From Streptomyces sp. NBC_01446 (GTDB lineage Bacteria > Actinomycetota > Actinomycetes > Streptomycetales > Streptomycetaceae), in the NCBI RefSeq assembly GCF_026340095.1, contig NZ_JAPEPO010000001.1, positions 7,584,501 to 7,648,500 of the forward strand: DNA of 64,000 bases. Reading direction: 5' to 3'. The stretch's first letter is position 1. Each line of letters opens with the position of its first letter. The notes below the pieces were generated by a model that ran no database searches, was not told the DNA's origin, and was given only the letters and a program-made list of their open reading frames with translations. Below are positions 63,530 to 64,000 of this stretch, in pieces. The translations under genes and the position numbers were made by a program.

Positions 63530-63624
63530 GGGAATCCTGCTCGTCGATGCGGAGGCCGGGTTCCGCCGGAGGATCGCAACGGTGGCGGGCACCAGGTTCT
63601 GGCGCCGACCGTAGAGAGCCCGGC

Positions 63625-63648
63625 GAATGGATGTCAAGATGTGTCCAT
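63625..63648. promoter_or_regulatory. Candidate Rrf2 operator between cupin and regulator genes
   Basis: AATGGA and TCCATT form a perfect 6-base inverted repeat with 12 bases between, in a comparatively AT-rich patch 96 bases upstream of the cupin start. Confidence 0.4.
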
Positions 63649-63721
63649 TGCCGCCGAGCAGCCCGTTTACGGCTGTCGGGGGCCCATGACGCTGGATGCA
63701 ACCCTCGGGGAGACGGTGCAG

Positions 63722-64000
63722 ATGCAGATCTCGGCGAAGGCGGACTACGCGGTGCGGGCGCTCGTCGAACTGGCCGCGGACAGCGGTAGGCCGCTCACTT
63801 GTGAAGGCATTGCGTCCGCGCAGGACATCCCCTTCCGCTTCCTCAAATCGGTGTTCCGGGACATGCGTCAGGCCGGCCTTGTGCGCAGTCAGCGTGGCTG
63901 CGAGGGCGGCTACTGGATAGGCCGCGACGCGACGACGATCACGGTCGCACAAGTCATGACCGCCGTCGACGGCGAGTTCCTGACGCTGCGGGGAGAGCGT
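63722..64000 (+). CDS. Rrf2-family transcriptional regulator (3' end outside window)
   Basis: The frame begins MQISAKADYAVRALVELAAD, typical of Rrf2 proteins, and continues with a winged helix (ASAQDIPFRFLKSVFRDMRQ, GLVRSQRGCEGGYWIGRDAT). The part visible is ~93 residues and is still open at the window end, so the cysteine region that holds an iron-sulfur cluster in IscR/NsrR cannot be judged. An ATG at 63686 is also in frame, but the family N-terminus favours 63722. It is divergent from the cupin gene. Confidence 0.85.
   Translation, partial: MQISAKADYAVRALVELAADSGRPLTCEGIASAQDIPFRFLKSVFRDMRQAGLVRSQRGCEGGYWIGRDATTITVAQVMTAVDGEFLTLRGER

Noticed and set aside
1..64000. CRISPR arrays, tRNA or rRNA genes
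   Set aside because: No regularly spaced repeats and no tRNA- or rRNA-like sequence were noticed on reading; a covariance-model scan was not possible.

Overview
The window looks like an accessory stretch of a Streptomyces (or close actinomycete) chromosome. GC is very high, codon use is strongly G/C at third positions, GTG starts occur, exported enzymes carry twin-arginine leaders, there are two SpoIIE/RsbU-type phosphatases, and most insertion-sequence relics are of types common in Streptomyces. No rRNA, tRNA or CRISPR array was seen.

Layout. 1-3.5 kb: the 3' part of a GH32 levanase, a small ABM-type monooxygenase, and two gene fragments (GH32 C-terminus, TetR C-terminus) that meet head to head. 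3.7-9.9 kb: a flavin/F420 redox neighbourhood with two luciferase-like oxidoreductases, an F420/NADP-type reductase, a flavin reductase and two paralogous TetR genes (one frameshifted). Three promoters here share one palindromic operator, so this is probably a single TetR regulon. 10-15 kb: a graveyard of broken genes (pqqE, M81 peptidase, nucleotidyltransferase, flavohaemoglobin, proline racemase) and transposase relics around one intact exported cyclohexadienyl dehydratase. 15-20 kb: two SpoIIE-type phosphatases. 20-24.6 kb: an IS607-type tnpB element that splits an alpha/beta hydrolase and whose tnpA remnant is fused to the N-terminus of a Wadjet-type JetA (TIGR02677) protein, then an integrase-type transposase fragment. 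24.6-29.1 kb: a decayed operon of sulfatase, MFS transporter, sulfatase and formylglycine-generating enzyme. 29-33 kb: more fragments, an intact quinone-oxidoreductase-like MDR protein and a frameshifted second translation initiation factor IF-1.

33.2-58.3 kb is the best-preserved and most coherent part: nine intact exported carbohydrate-active proteins. One GH106-like alpha-L-rhamnosidase reads leftward. Eight genes read rightward: an MGH1-like (alpha/alpha)6 hydrolase, GH59, GH78, GH127, GH78, GH78, GH28 and an unassigned six-hairpin hydrolase. Together they suggest extracellular removal of rhamnose, arabinose, galactose and galacturonate from a rhamnose-rich plant polymer such as rhamnogalacturonan or arabinogalactan. 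LacI-like palindromes precede the two main blocks, but no regulator or transporter lies inside.

58.5-64 kb: a transposase relic, a large orphan protein, an IS982-type element inactivated by one stop codon but with perfect 19-bp ends, and a divergent cupin/Rrf2 pair running off the window end.

Frameshifts and truncations are dense between about 2.5 and 33 kb and absent from the 33-58 kb block. This argues for real gene decay in the former, although two of the lesions lie in G/C homopolymers and could be sequencing errors.
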